18,298 bases of DNA from assembly GCA_047621945.1 (NCBI GenBank), contig JBLHMK010000039.1, forward strand, positions 1 through 18,298, written 5' to 3'. A program made the position numbers and the translations under genes. Numbering within the stretch: position 1 is the stretch's first letter; each line of letters opens with the position of its first letter. The stretch is from JAFMKE01 sp047621945 (GTDB lineage: Bacteria; Bacteroidota; Bacteroidia; Chitinophagales; UBA8649). Under the pieces are notes generated by a model. The model was not told where the DNA came from. It searched no databases and was given only the letters and a program-made list of their open reading frames with translations. Shown here one piece after another: positions 1-8,152 of the stretch.

Positions 1-3000
1 CAGATACTACTTTAGTATCAACTTTAGAAGATGTAATGTTGACCTTATGCACAGACACAGAGACGAATTTTGCAGGTCCTATAGATAATATTCAAATTTG
101 TAGTGCTCCAATAAATGGAGTTGCTTCACCATCTTTCTTACCATGCGTTGACTACACGCCAAATGCAGATTATGTAGGTCAAGATACCATGTGTGTAGTA
201 AGTTGCTCAGCAGGAGTATGTGATACTACAATCTTTGTGATTGATGTAACTCCAGTAAACGACGCACCAGTAGCGCTTGATGATGCTGATGTGACTACAG
301 AAGATACACCAGTGACAACAGATGTTATTGTAAACGATAGCGACGTTGAAGGTCCATTAGATTCGGTAAGTGTAGCCATTGTTTCTCAAGGAACTTATGG
401 TATGGCTGTTTCAAATGGTGATGGCACAGTTACATATACTCCAAACACTGATTTTGTAGGAGTGGATATGTATACATATGTTGTTTGTGACACAAATACT
501 GTTTTCTTGTGTGATACGGCAACAGTTACTCTTACAATAAACGGTACACCGGATACAACAATGGTAGCTACAGCTGAAGATGTAATGCTGACAGTATGTA
601 CAAATACAGAGACGAATTTTGCAGGTCCTATAGATAATATTCAAATTTGTAGTGCTCCAATAAATGGAGTTGCAACACCATCTTTCTTACCATGTGTTGA
701 CTACACTCCAAATGCTGACTATGTTGGTCTAGATACTATGTGTGTAATTAGCTGCTCAGCAGGAGTATGTGATACTACAATCTTTGTAATTGACGTAACA
801 CCGGTAAATGATGCACCAATTGCATTTGATGATGTAGATGTTACTACTGAAGATATACCGGTTACAACGGATGTTATTGTAAATGATAGTGACGTTGAAG
901 GTCCATTAGATTCTGCAAGCATAGTAATCCTTACTCAAGGAACTAATGGTACGGCTGTTTCAAACGGTGACGGTACAGCTACTTATACTCCAAACACTGA
1001 TTATGTAGGAGTGGATGTATTTACTTATGAAGTATGTGATACAAATGCAGTTGCTTTATGTAATACTGCAACAGTAACGATAACAATTAATAGTGCGCCT
1101 GATTCATCTGCTATAAGTGTAATTGAAGATTTAGGTCCAGTAGCAATTTGTACAGATTCATTAACTAATTTTGGAGCGGCTACAATAGACAATCAATTTA
1201 TCTGCGGTAACCCTTCAAACGGAACCTTGAATACTACATTCTTACCTTGCATTGATTACAATCCGAATCCAGATTTCTACGGTCAAGATTCATTCTGTAT
1301 AGTTACTTGTGCTGGTGCTTTCTGCGACACTACTTATGTTGCAGTTACTGTTGTACCAGTAATAGATGTTCCAGTTCTTGATGCTTTTGCAAATATTTGT
1401 GAGACTGATCCAATTCCAGCCTTAACAGGTACAAGTGAGCCAGGGTCAATAATTAACTGGTTTGATGAAAATGATGTACTTGTAGGAACAGGTAGCCCTT
1501 TCACTCCACCAGCAACGCTAGGCGTGAATTGTTATTCCGCTATTGCTGTGCATGCAGGATTAGGATTGTCTAGCCCTGATACAGCAGAAGTTTGTTTCAC
1601 AATTGATAGCTTACCATTAAATGTAAGTGCTGGTCCAGATGATACAATTTGTGGATTCCAAGATTATGAATTACAAGGAACAGGTACGGGTAACTTAACG
1701 TTCTGGACTCAATTAGTTGGACAGGTTGTAGCTTTAGATGCTGCCGACTCTAATGCAATAGTTAGTTTAGAAGCGAACAACTTACCAGGTACTGATAATG
1801 TGTACACATTCGCGTGGACAAATGAAAATGGATTATGCGTTGTTTCGGATACAGTTACAATTGTAGTTACTGAACCACATTTAACTTCAGCTGGAAATGA
1901 TACCACTATTTGCTTAACGGAAGCAGGTGGGTCAGTTCAGTTGAATGCAACCTTAACTCCAGGTGCTACAGGTTATTGGATTTATGTTGGAAGTGAGAGT
2001 TTGACTTGGTCAGATTCTACAGATAACCAAGCAATAGTTGATGGCTTAGTACCTTATAATAATCCAACAAGTACGTACTTATTCGAATGGTACGAAATTA
2101 TTGCGGATTGTATCGCTAAAGATGAAGTAATCATTACAGTGAATGAAGCCGCTGGCCTAGATGTACTAGCTGCTGATACATTCTGTCTATTTACAGATTA
2201 CACTCTTGATGCAACAATTACAGGGTTTAGTCAAGCTTCTTACTCTTGGAGAACAGATTCTATTACAGGTCCAATACTTTCATGGGATGAAGATGCGATT
2301 GTTTCTCCATTGGTTAATACTACTTATTATGTAGTGGCTAATGTAAGCTTCGGACAAAATTTCTGTTCGACTATAGATAGCTTAGAGTTATGGGTAGATG
2401 GTTTCCCAGTATCAAATGATGATGGATGTTACCCGTTGTTTGAAGATAGCTTGTTAGTAGGTTCTACTAATGATTGGTTATTCAATGATGACTTAACAGC
2501 GGTGATAACTGGAAATGTTGGTTTTGAAGTATTAGATGGTGGTTCTAGATTAGACCCAGCTTCTACAATCGTAATTGATAATGCAACTGATTCATATGTT
2601 TATACTCCATTCTCAAATATGAGTGGTGTTGATTCAGCAGTAATCATAGCGTTCAATGAAGCTTGTCCTCATTTGAGAGATACCTTTACAGTATGTTTCA
2701 ATGTGATACCAGTAACGGATGATCCAATTGTAGCTATGCCAGATACAGTTGATGTAATTGCTGGAACAACAGTAAGCATCTCTGTACTAGACAATGACAC
2801 CTTGGATAATGAAGCAGTTGATACAATCATTACTATTCTATTGGATCCATTATTCGGTTCAATTGACACACCAATTATTAATGGTCAAGTTGTTTACAAC
2901 TCAGAAACAATGTATGCTGAAGTGGATAGCTTCCAATACATCGTTTGTCAATACTTAGTAGATGGAGAAGAGTTGTGTGATACAACTACCGTAATTCTAT

Positions 3001-3287
3001 TAGTGGATGGTGAATTGTATATCCCTGAAGGTTTTACTCCAAATGGAGATGGTGTCAATGATAATTTTGAAATTCCAAACATCGAGTTAGTATACCCTAA
3101 TGCAACCATGAACATCTTTAACAGATGGGGTGATGAAGTATGGAATAGTAAAACTCCATATAGAAACAACTGGACAGGATTGAATTTTGGTGACTCACAG
3201 TTACCGAATGGTACTTACTTCTATATTGTCAATTTGAATAATGGCAGTAAGAGAAAAATTGCATCATACGTGGTAATTTATAGATAA
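1..3287 (+). CDS. Repeat-rich T9SS type B (CHU_C) surface protein, 5'-truncated by the window
   Basis: The reading frame is open from the first base (first full codon at 3) to TAA at 3285, followed by a second in-frame TAA. The ATG at 36 is internal: codons upstream of it match the second repeat copy, so the true start lies outside the window. About 1094 residues are visible. Residues 1-183 and 184-366 are two copies of a 183-aa unit. Each unit has a six-cysteine module (about 82 aa) followed by a tandem-95/cadherin-like module with VNDAP, EDTP and YTPNTD motifs. A third, diverged cysteine module follows (367-455), then Ig/PKD-like domains (about 455-810), two more tandem-95-like modules, and a CHU_C domain from about 1005 with FTPNGDGVND and NRWGDEVW. 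Known for the family: CHU_C directs secretion through T9SS and surface display. Inferred role: adhesin or surface filament exported with help from the adjacent SprF-like protein. No catalytic domain was seen. Confidence 0.9.
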   Translation, partial: DTTLVSTLEDVMLTLCTDTETNFAGPIDNIQICSAPINGVASPSFLPCVDYTPNADYVGQDTMCVVSCSAGVCDTTIFVIDVTPVNDAPVALDDADVTTEDTPVTTDVIVNDSDVEGPLDSVSVAIVSQGTYGMAVSNGDGTVTYTPNTDFVGVDMYTYVVCDTNTVFLCDTATVTLTINGTPDTTMVATAEDVMLTVCTNTETNFAGPIDNIQICSAPINGVATPSFLPCVDYTPNADYVGLDTMCVISCSAGVCDTTIFVIDVTPVNDAPIAFDDVDVTTEDIPVTTDVIVNDSDVEGPLDSASIVILTQGTNGTAVSNGDGTATYTPNTDYVGVDVFTYEVCDTNAVALCNTATVTITINSAPDSSAISVIEDLGPVAICTDSLTNFGAATIDNQFICGNPSNGTLNTTFLPCIDYNPNPDFYGQDSFCIVTCAGAFCDTTYVAVTVVPVIDVPVLDAFANICETDPIPALTGTSEPGSIINWFDENDVLVGTGSPFTPPATLGVNCYSAIAVHAGLGLSSPDTAEVCFTIDSLPLNVSAGPDDTICGFQDYELQGTGTGNLTFWTQLVGQVVALDAADSNAIVSLEANNLPGTDNVYTFAWTNENGLCVVSDTVTIVVTEPHLTSAGNDTTICLTEAGGSVQLNATLTPGATGYWIYVGSESLTWSDSTDNQAIVDGLVPYNNPTSTYLFEWYEIIADCIAKDEVIITVNEAAGLDVLAADTFCLFTDYTLDATITGFSQASYSWRTDSITGPILSWDEDAIVSPLVNTTYYVVANVSFGQNFCSTIDSLELWVDGFPVSNDDGCYPLFEDSLLVGSTNDWLFNDDLTAVITGNVGFEVLDGGSRLDPASTIVIDNATDSYVYTPFSNMSGVDSAVIIAFNEACPHLRDTFTVCFNVIPVTDDPIVAMPDTVDVIAGTTVSISVLDNDTLDNEAVDTIITILLDPLFGSIDTPIINGQVVYNSETMYAEVDSFQYIVCQYLVDGEELCDTTTVILLVDGELYIPEGFTPNGDGVNDNFEIPNIELVYPNATMNIFNRWGDEVWNSKTPYRNNWTGLNFGDSQLPNGTYFYIVNLNNGSKRKIASYVVIYR
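3..551 (+). repeat. Intragenic 549-bp repeat, copy 1
   Basis: First visible copy of an exact 549-bp (183-codon) period. Position 3 aligns with 552 and 1101, each beginning with a GAT codon. It encodes a six-Cys module followed by a tandem-95 module. Bases 57-124 are identical to 606-673. Confidence 0.9.
552..1100 (+). repeat. Intragenic 549-bp repeat, copy 2
   Basis: Second copy, in phase with copy 1 with no net insertion or deletion over 549 bp. It shares a 68-bp perfect block (606-673) and shorter conserved blocks such as the one around 750-785. The tandem-95 half differs from copy 1 at many synonymous and some non-synonymous sites. Confidence 0.9.
1101..1380 (+). repeat. Diverged half-copy of the 549-bp repeat (Cys-rich module only)
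   Basis: The period continues exactly (GAT at 1101). The encoded module keeps the ED, C-T-D, NF, LPC-DY-PN-D and C-D-T-T positions but is clearly diverged, and no tandem-95 half follows. Its 3' limit is approximate. Confidence 0.7.
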
Positions 3288-3318
3288 TAAGAACAAGGTT
3301 AAACTCAAATTTAGAACA

Positions 3319-4341
3319 ATGAGAAGAGTAATAATAATATTGATATGTGCTTTCATGGCCTTCGAAGGAATGGCTCAGCAAGATGCACAATATTCATTCT
3401 ACATGTTTAATAATGTGTATTTTAATCCTGCGTATACAGGAAAGAAAGAAGCACTTCATGTTGAAGTTTTACATAGAGAGCAATGGCGTTTCTTTAATAT
3501 AGGAGATAAGATAGAGGGCGCACCTCAATCAACTTCCTTGAGCATCCATTCGCCTTTTAAGCGTTCAAATAATGCATTGGGATTCAATTTTCATAATGAT
3601 GTTATTGGACCTTACAAGACTTTTGACTTTGGAATTAACTATGCTTACAGAATCCCATTAGGTTCTAAGTTGAAACTTTCCATTGGTGTTAAGGGTACAT
3701 ATAAGTTGTATCAAGTTGACAATATTGATTTCTTAGATAAGACGGATTTTGTTGGACAACAAATTAATGACTTTCCTAATATTAATACTTTCAATTTTGG
3801 AACAGGTATTTACTTGTGGAATAAAAAAGATAGATTCTATGTTGGTTTTTCAGTGCCAAGATTGTTGAACAATAAGCTGTATCATGATTTGTCTGCTGGA
3901 ACGAACAGTAATGCTAATCAAGAGCACCAACACTATTATGCAACTGCTGGTTTAGTAGTTGGCAAACAAAATGGAAACTTCAAATTCTATCCATCCACAT
4001 TGATTAAGTTTGCTAAACAAACACCAATTGATTTTGATGTAAATACTAACTTCTTATTCTACGATAGATTATGGTTAGGTGCTGGATACCGATTTGGTGG
4101 AAACTATTATGTAGATAATCAAGAAGTGAAAATTGGTAAAGGTTCTGCAGTAATAGGTATGGTTAAATTTATGGTTGTGAAGAATCTAGAAATTGGATAT
4201 GCTTATGATTATACCCTGTCTGATTTAAAGAGTTATCAAAGTGGGTCTCATGAATTGCTAATGAACTTTAAGTTTGATAGAAAAAGAGATGCCATTGATG
4301 GTATGAGAATTACAACACCTCGTTATATAAATTATTTCTAA
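3319..4341 (+). CDS. PorP/SprF-family type IX secretion membrane protein
   Basis: 340 aa. The N-terminus is a signal peptide (basic MRR, hydrophobic core, cleavage probably after MAQ at residues 18-20). It is followed by the family signature: Q-D-x-Q-Y-S-x-Y-M-F-N, then Y-F-N-P-A-Y-T-G. Further on come H-R-E-Q-W-R, GAPQS-T-S-L-S-I-H-S-P and many alternating hydrophobic/aromatic strands, as expected for an outer-membrane barrel. Length is typical of the family. Known: SprF of Flavobacterium johnsoniae is required for export of the type B cargo SprB, and PorP/SprF paralogues usually sit beside their cargo gene. Here the gene starts 31 bp after the CHU_C gene, so it probably serves that cargo. 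No Shine-Dalgarno precedes the ATG, which is usual in Bacteroidota. The subfamily (PorP core component or SprF-like accessory) is inferred from context only, so no symbol is given. Confidence 0.9.
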   Translation: MRRVIIILICAFMAFEGMAQQDAQYSFYMFNNVYFNPAYTGKKEALHVEVLHREQWRFFNIGDKIEGAPQSTSLSIHSPFKRSNNALGFNFHNDVIGPYKTFDFGINYAYRIPLGSKLKLSIGVKGTYKLYQVDNIDFLDKTDFVGQQINDFPNINTFNFGTGIYLWNKKDRFYVGFSVPRLLNNKLYHDLSAGTNSNANQEHQHYYATAGLVVGKQNGNFKFYPSTLIKFAKQTPIDFDVNTNFLFYDRLWLGAGYRFGGNYYVDNQEVKIGKGSAVIGMVKFMVVKNLEIGYAYDYTLSDLKSYQSGSHELLMNFKFDRKRDAIDGMRITTPRYINYF

Positions 4342-4360
4342 AATTAGGAAATTGATAGTT

Positions 4361-6625
4361 ATGAATAATTACCCAAAAATATTAATAACAACATTCATTT
4401 GTTTGTTTTTCGCACTTTCCCTTTCCGCTCAACGCGGGGTTAAATTAGGTGATAAATACCTGAATAATTTTGACTTTATAAGTGCAATAGAAGAGTACAA
4501 GAAAACTATAGATAAGGACCGTGAAAATATTAAAGCAGTTCAAGGTTTGGCTATTGCTTATCGATATACTGGAAACTTTGCCGAAAGCGAAGCATGGTAT
4601 GGTAAATTATTGGAATTGGATAGTGGAAATCCTGAAAACCGTTTTTTCTATTCCCAAGCACTTAGAAGTACGAAAAAGTATGACAAGGCCTTGGAAAGTT
4701 GGGAAGCTTATAGGACAGAAGGCAATAACGACTATGTATCTGGCATTATTGATGGTTTTGATTATATTGATGATTTATCTAAACCTAATTCGAATGTTGA
4801 ATTGAAAAATGCTTCAAGTTTAAATACAGCAAATTCAGATTTTGGAGTATCGTTTAAAAATTTGGCAGAAATTGTTTTTGTTTCTACTCGAGAAGATGCA
4901 ATTGGAGAACAAGACAATTGGACACATGGTCAATACGCTGACTTATATAGCTCAGTAGTAGCTCCAGAAGAGCAATCCGCTCCGCAAAAATTTGCAGACA
5001 ATCAATACAATGGAATGTACCATGATGGTCCAGCAGTTTTTAACGGTGATATCATGTATTTAACTCGTAGCCATTATAAAAAAGGAAAAACATATAAATC
5101 GAAAAGCGATAAAACTGTTAAGCTTGAATTAGTAGAAGTAAACTTAAATGAGAGATCATCTAAATTGAAGAAATTTGCAAAAGATTTCGATTTTAACAAT
5201 AAGGAGTATTCTGTTGGACATGCTGCTGTATCTTATGATGGAAGTATAATAATTTTCTCGAGTGACTCAGAAGAATTTGGCAATAGTTATGGTGGAACTG
5301 ACTTGTATATGATTACTAAGAAAGGAGATGAATGGTCAACTCCGATAAATTTAGGCATGACGATTAATACACCTGCAGATGAAGAATACCCGTTTTTTAG
5401 CGCACAAAACGAGATTTATTTTGCTTCTGACGGGCACTATGGTTTAGGTGGATTAGACATATACAGTTCACATTTTAATGGGGAAGAATGGTCAACTCCA
5501 GATAACATTGGAGCACCTTTTAATACTTCATTTGATGATTTTAACTATGTATATAACGAAGAAGCTGGATTCGGTTTCGTAAGTTCTAATAGACCAGGTG
5601 GAATGGGGTCTGATGACATCTATACCTTCAAGTATAAAGATGGTAAACGAAAAACAAACAACAGTGTAATGGTGAAAGTTCTTACTTATGATGAGGAAAC
5701 TTTAGAACCATTGGAAGCAGTTACTTTCGATATCTTAAAATGTATGGAAGGAACATATCTATCTGACGAGAAAGGAAGAGGATCGTTGGTTATTGATCCG
5801 ATGAGCGCTTGTAAGTTAAATGCAAGATTAGATGGTTTTTTCCCTAAAGAGATTCCTTTTAATGTTTTTGAAGATGATATTGAGATTGCTGTTCCATTAA
5901 GAAGAGTTGCAGACAATACCTGTGAATTGACTGTATGTGTTACCGACAGAAATATGGGTACTCCAGTAGATAAGGCAAGTATTAAAGTTATGAGTGAAGT
6001 AGAAGGAGTTTTCTTTACTGGTTTAACTGATGAAACGGGATGCTTTACATTCGAAGGAATTATTGGTAATAATGATTATGAATTAGTCGCATCAAGAGAA
6101 ATTATTGAGCCAGAATCTAAATTCTTATCAACTACAAGTACATATTCTACAGCTGGGGTTGAATGCCCATCTGAAATGAAAACAGGAATGACACTGGACT
6201 TTGTTCAGTTAGGTTCAACTTATTTGATTGAGAATATTTACTATGATTTAGATAAATTCTTCATTCGTGAGGATGCAAAAGACGAACTGGATCATATTGT
6301 TAATCTTATGAAATCAAACCCAACTTTAGAAATTGAGTTAGGTTCTCATACGGATTGTAGAAATACAGCTGATTACAACCAAGAACTATCGAATAACAGA
6401 GCGAAAGCGGCGGTAGACTATATTGTAAGTACGGGAGTTGAGGAATATCGCTTAACTTACAAAGGATACGGTGAATCTCAATTAGTGAACAATTGTGCTT
6501 GTGAATGCGACAAAGCTTTAGGCTTAAGTAACTTTATAGATTGCGAAAACGAACAAGTAACAGACTGTTCTGATGAACAACATCAAGAAAATCGTAGAAC
6601 TGAATTCAAGATCACGAAGTTCTAA
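4361..6625 (+). CDS. PorE-like TPR-PD40-CarboxypepD_reg-OmpA outer-membrane/periplasmic protein
   Basis: 754 aa from the ATG at 4361. An in-frame TTG at 4352 would only add MIV before the signal peptide. Domains: signal peptide 1-23 (cleavage at LSA-Q, no lipobox cysteine); TPR-like helices about 25-120; PD40/WD40-like beta-propeller about 145-425, with blades around GHAAVSYDGS, YPFFSAQNEIYFASDG, GLGGLDIY and FVSSNRPGGMGSDDIY; one or two carboxypeptidase-regulatory-like beta sandwiches about 435-590; OmpA C-terminal domain about 618-754. The OmpA domain has IYYDLDK, GSHTDCR and the peptidoglycan-binding N-x2-LS-x2-RA-x2-V at 673-685. This is the domain order of PorE, a T9SS periplasmic component that binds peptidoglycan, although PorE is a lipoprotein and this protein is not. 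It lies 19 bp after the SprF-like gene and is the last gene of the cluster. A cysteine-rich insertion (residues 712-736) sits between the GYGE and NRRTEF motifs of the OmpA fold. It could be a paralogue specific to this cargo instead of the core PorE. Confidence 0.88.
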   Translation: MNNYPKILITTFICLFFALSLSAQRGVKLGDKYLNNFDFISAIEEYKKTIDKDRENIKAVQGLAIAYRYTGNFAESEAWYGKLLELDSGNPENRFFYSQALRSTKKYDKALESWEAYRTEGNNDYVSGIIDGFDYIDDLSKPNSNVELKNASSLNTANSDFGVSFKNLAEIVFVSTREDAIGEQDNWTHGQYADLYSSVVAPEEQSAPQKFADNQYNGMYHDGPAVFNGDIMYLTRSHYKKGKTYKSKSDKTVKLELVEVNLNERSSKLKKFAKDFDFNNKEYSVGHAAVSYDGSIIIFSSDSEEFGNSYGGTDLYMITKKGDEWSTPINLGMTINTPADEEYPFFSAQNEIYFASDGHYGLGGLDIYSSHFNGEEWSTPDNIGAPFNTSFDDFNYVYNEEAGFGFVSSNRPGGMGSDDIYTFKYKDGKRKTNNSVMVKVLTYDEETLEPLEAVTFDILKCMEGTYLSDEKGRGSLVIDPMSACKLNARLDGFFPKEIPFNVFEDDIEIAVPLRRVADNTCELTVCVTDRNMGTPVDKASIKVMSEVEGVFFTGLTDETGCFTFEGIIGNNDYELVASREIIEPESKFLSTTSTYSTAGVECPSEMKTGMTLDFVQLGSTYLIENIYYDLDKFFIREDAKDELDHIVNLMKSNPTLEIELGSHTDCRNTADYNQELSNNRAKAAVDYIVSTGVEEYRLTYKGYGESQLVNNCACECDKALGLSNFIDCENEQVTDCSDEQHQENRRTEFKITKF

Positions 6626-6645
6626 AATTTGAATGGTACTAATAG

Positions 6646-6675
6646 AAAAGGCATCACTCTAGGGTGATGCCTTTT
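6646..6675 (+). terminator. Intrinsic terminator of the CHU_C-SprF-OmpA cluster
   Basis: A perfect 12-bp stem pairs AAAAGGCATCAC (6646-6657) with GTGATGCCTTTT (6664-6675) across a 6-nt loop. A T-run follows directly (6672-6676). It lies 20 bp after the stop of the OmpA gene and ahead of the phosphohexomutase. The A-tract on the 5' side would let it act in both directions. Confidence 0.9.
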
Positions 6676-6720
6676 TCGTTTAATTATACCAACACAATTT
6701 TTTTAAAGTTGAGATATAGC

Positions 6721-6730
6721 TTAACTTCGC
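6721..6730 (+). promoter_or_regulatory. Possible Bacteroidota -7 element of the phosphohexomutase gene
   Basis: TAACTTCG (6722-6729), within TTAACTTCGC, differs at one position from the Bacteroidota -7 consensus TAnnTTTG. It ends 19 nt before the ATG and lies after the terminator. No well-spaced -33 TTG is visible, as the only nearby TTG (6709-6711) is too close. Weak support. Confidence 0.3.
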
Positions 6731-6748
6731 AAACTAATTAGAAACAAG

Positions 6749-8152
6749 ATGATAGACAAGATTAAATTTGGGACAGACGGTTGGAGAGCAATAATTGCGG
6801 ATACCTACACAGTTGCTAACGTAAAAAGAATTGCAAAAGCTACAGCTGATTGGGTAAAATCAAATAGCGATAAGCCATCTATCGTATTAGGATACGATTG
6901 CAGATTCGGGGGCTACTTGTTTGCTCAAACGGTTATTGATGTAATGGCTTCACAAGGAGTTAAAGTCTTTTTTGATAAGAACTTCGTGTCAACTCCTATG
7001 ATCTCTCTAGCAGCTTATAAATTACAGAGTACAGCTGGTGTTATTTTAACAGCAAGTCATAATCCGCCAAGCTATAATGGCTATAAATTGAAGTCAAATT
7101 TTGGTGGACCGACAATCCCTTCTGAAATTCAAGAAGTGGAAGACTTAATTGGTGAAGAAGTGGAGTGTAAGAAATATTCTTGGGATGCTTTAGAAAAAGA
7201 AGGCTTACTAGAATTTGTTGATTTTGAGGAAATGTACTTCCAGCACGTTATAGGTAGTTTTGATATGGATACCATCCGAAACTCAAAATATACTTTAGCG
7301 TATGACGCGATGTACGGAGCAGGACAAAGAATATTGCCAAGATTGCTGCCTAATGCAGCAACCTTACATTGTGATTACAACCCTAGTTTTATGGGCCAAG
7401 CTCCTGAGCCAATTCATAAAAATTTGCAAGAGTTTTCAGATTTAATTAAGAAAGATGATAGTCTGTCTCTTGGCTTAGCTAATGACGGTGATGCAGATAG
7501 AATTGGATTGTACAACAGTAAAGGTGAGTTTATAGATGCACACCATATTCTACTGTTACTTATTCATATTTTGTATAAGCACAAGAATATGAGTGGGAAA
7601 GTGGTTATTGCATTCTCTGTTTCACCGAAAATCAAAAAGATGTGTAAAGCTTATGGTTTAGAGTGTCAAGTAACGCCTATTGGCTTTAAACACATTGCTC
7701 AGATCATGATTAAAGATGATGTTTTAGTAGGTGGTGAGGAAAGCGGTGGTATTGCTGTGAAAGGACATATTCCAGAACGTGATGGTATTTGGGATGGTTT
7801 AGTAATCTTAGAACACATGGCCAAAACCAATACTTCAATCGAAGAATTGATTGATGAAGTTTATGAGGTGGTTGGAGCCTTTTCATACAACAGAAACGAT
7901 TTGCATTTAGAAGAGAGCAAGAAGCAAGAAATTATCGCCAACTGTATGGCAAATAAGTATACGGCATTCGGAGAATTCAACATTGAAGAAGTAGAAACTA
8001 TTGATGGATTCAAATACCATTTAGGTAATGATCGTAATGTTATGATTAGACCTTCTGGTACGGAACCTGTTTTACGTGTTTATGCAGAAGCAGAGACTCC
8101 TGAAATGGTTGAAAATATTCTAAGGCAAACGAAGACTGTTTTATTAGCCTAG
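6749..8152 (+). CDS. Phosphoglucomutase/phosphomannomutase (alpha-D-phosphohexomutase family)
   Basis: 467 aa, full length. It interconverts hexose 1- and 6-phosphates, feeding glycogen, nucleotide-sugar and cell-surface polysaccharide synthesis in the cytoplasm. All four family signatures are present in order: FGTDGWR at residues 7-13; the phosphoserine loop TASHNPP (Ser103 is the predicted phosphorylated residue); the Mg-binding DGDADR at 246-251; the sugar-specificity loop GEESGG at 329-334; and the phosphate-binding RPSGTEP at 434-440. The FGTDGWR start and TASHNP (instead of the SASHNP usual in GlmM) favour the PGM/PMM group over phosphoglucosamine mutase. Whether glucose or mannose phosphate is preferred cannot be read from sequence. 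It is transcribed alone after the upstream terminator. Its TAG stop (8150-8152) directly abuts the stop of the opposing dtd gene with no space for a separate terminator. Confidence 0.93.
   Translation: MIDKIKFGTDGWRAIIADTYTVANVKRIAKATADWVKSNSDKPSIVLGYDCRFGGYLFAQTVIDVMASQGVKVFFDKNFVSTPMISLAAYKLQSTAGVILTASHNPPSYNGYKLKSNFGGPTIPSEIQEVEDLIGEEVECKKYSWDALEKEGLLEFVDFEEMYFQHVIGSFDMDTIRNSKYTLAYDAMYGAGQRILPRLLPNAATLHCDYNPSFMGQAPEPIHKNLQEFSDLIKKDDSLSLGLANDGDADRIGLYNSKGEFIDAHHILLLLIHILYKHKNMSGKVVIAFSVSPKIKKMCKAYGLECQVTPIGFKHIAQIMIKDDVLVGGEESGGIAVKGHIPERDGIWDGLVILEHMAKTNTSIEELIDEVYEVVGAFSYNRNDLHLEESKKQEIIANCMANKYTAFGEFNIEEVETIDGFKYHLGNDRNVMIRPSGTEPVLRVYAEAETPEMVENILRQTKTVLLA

Noticed and set aside
36..38. 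ATG at 36 as the start of the first CHU_C gene
   Set aside because: The frame is open upstream to the window edge, and the upstream codons match the equivalent place of repeat copy 2 (552-584), so this Met is internal. No signal peptide follows it.
4352..4354. TTG start for the OmpA protein
   Set aside because: It adds only three residues before the signal peptide. The ATG at 4361 is the simpler start.
4521..4805. Overlapping plus-strand frame inside the OmpA gene, and similar frames at 10606-10848, 11293-11577 and 11710-11913
   Set aside because: They lie inside strongly supported genes, have atypical composition and show no family motif.
6749..8152. Assignment of the phosphohexomutase as GlmM
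   Set aside because: The FGTDGWR start and TASHNP active loop fit the PGM/PMM group better than GlmM, which usually has SASHNP.
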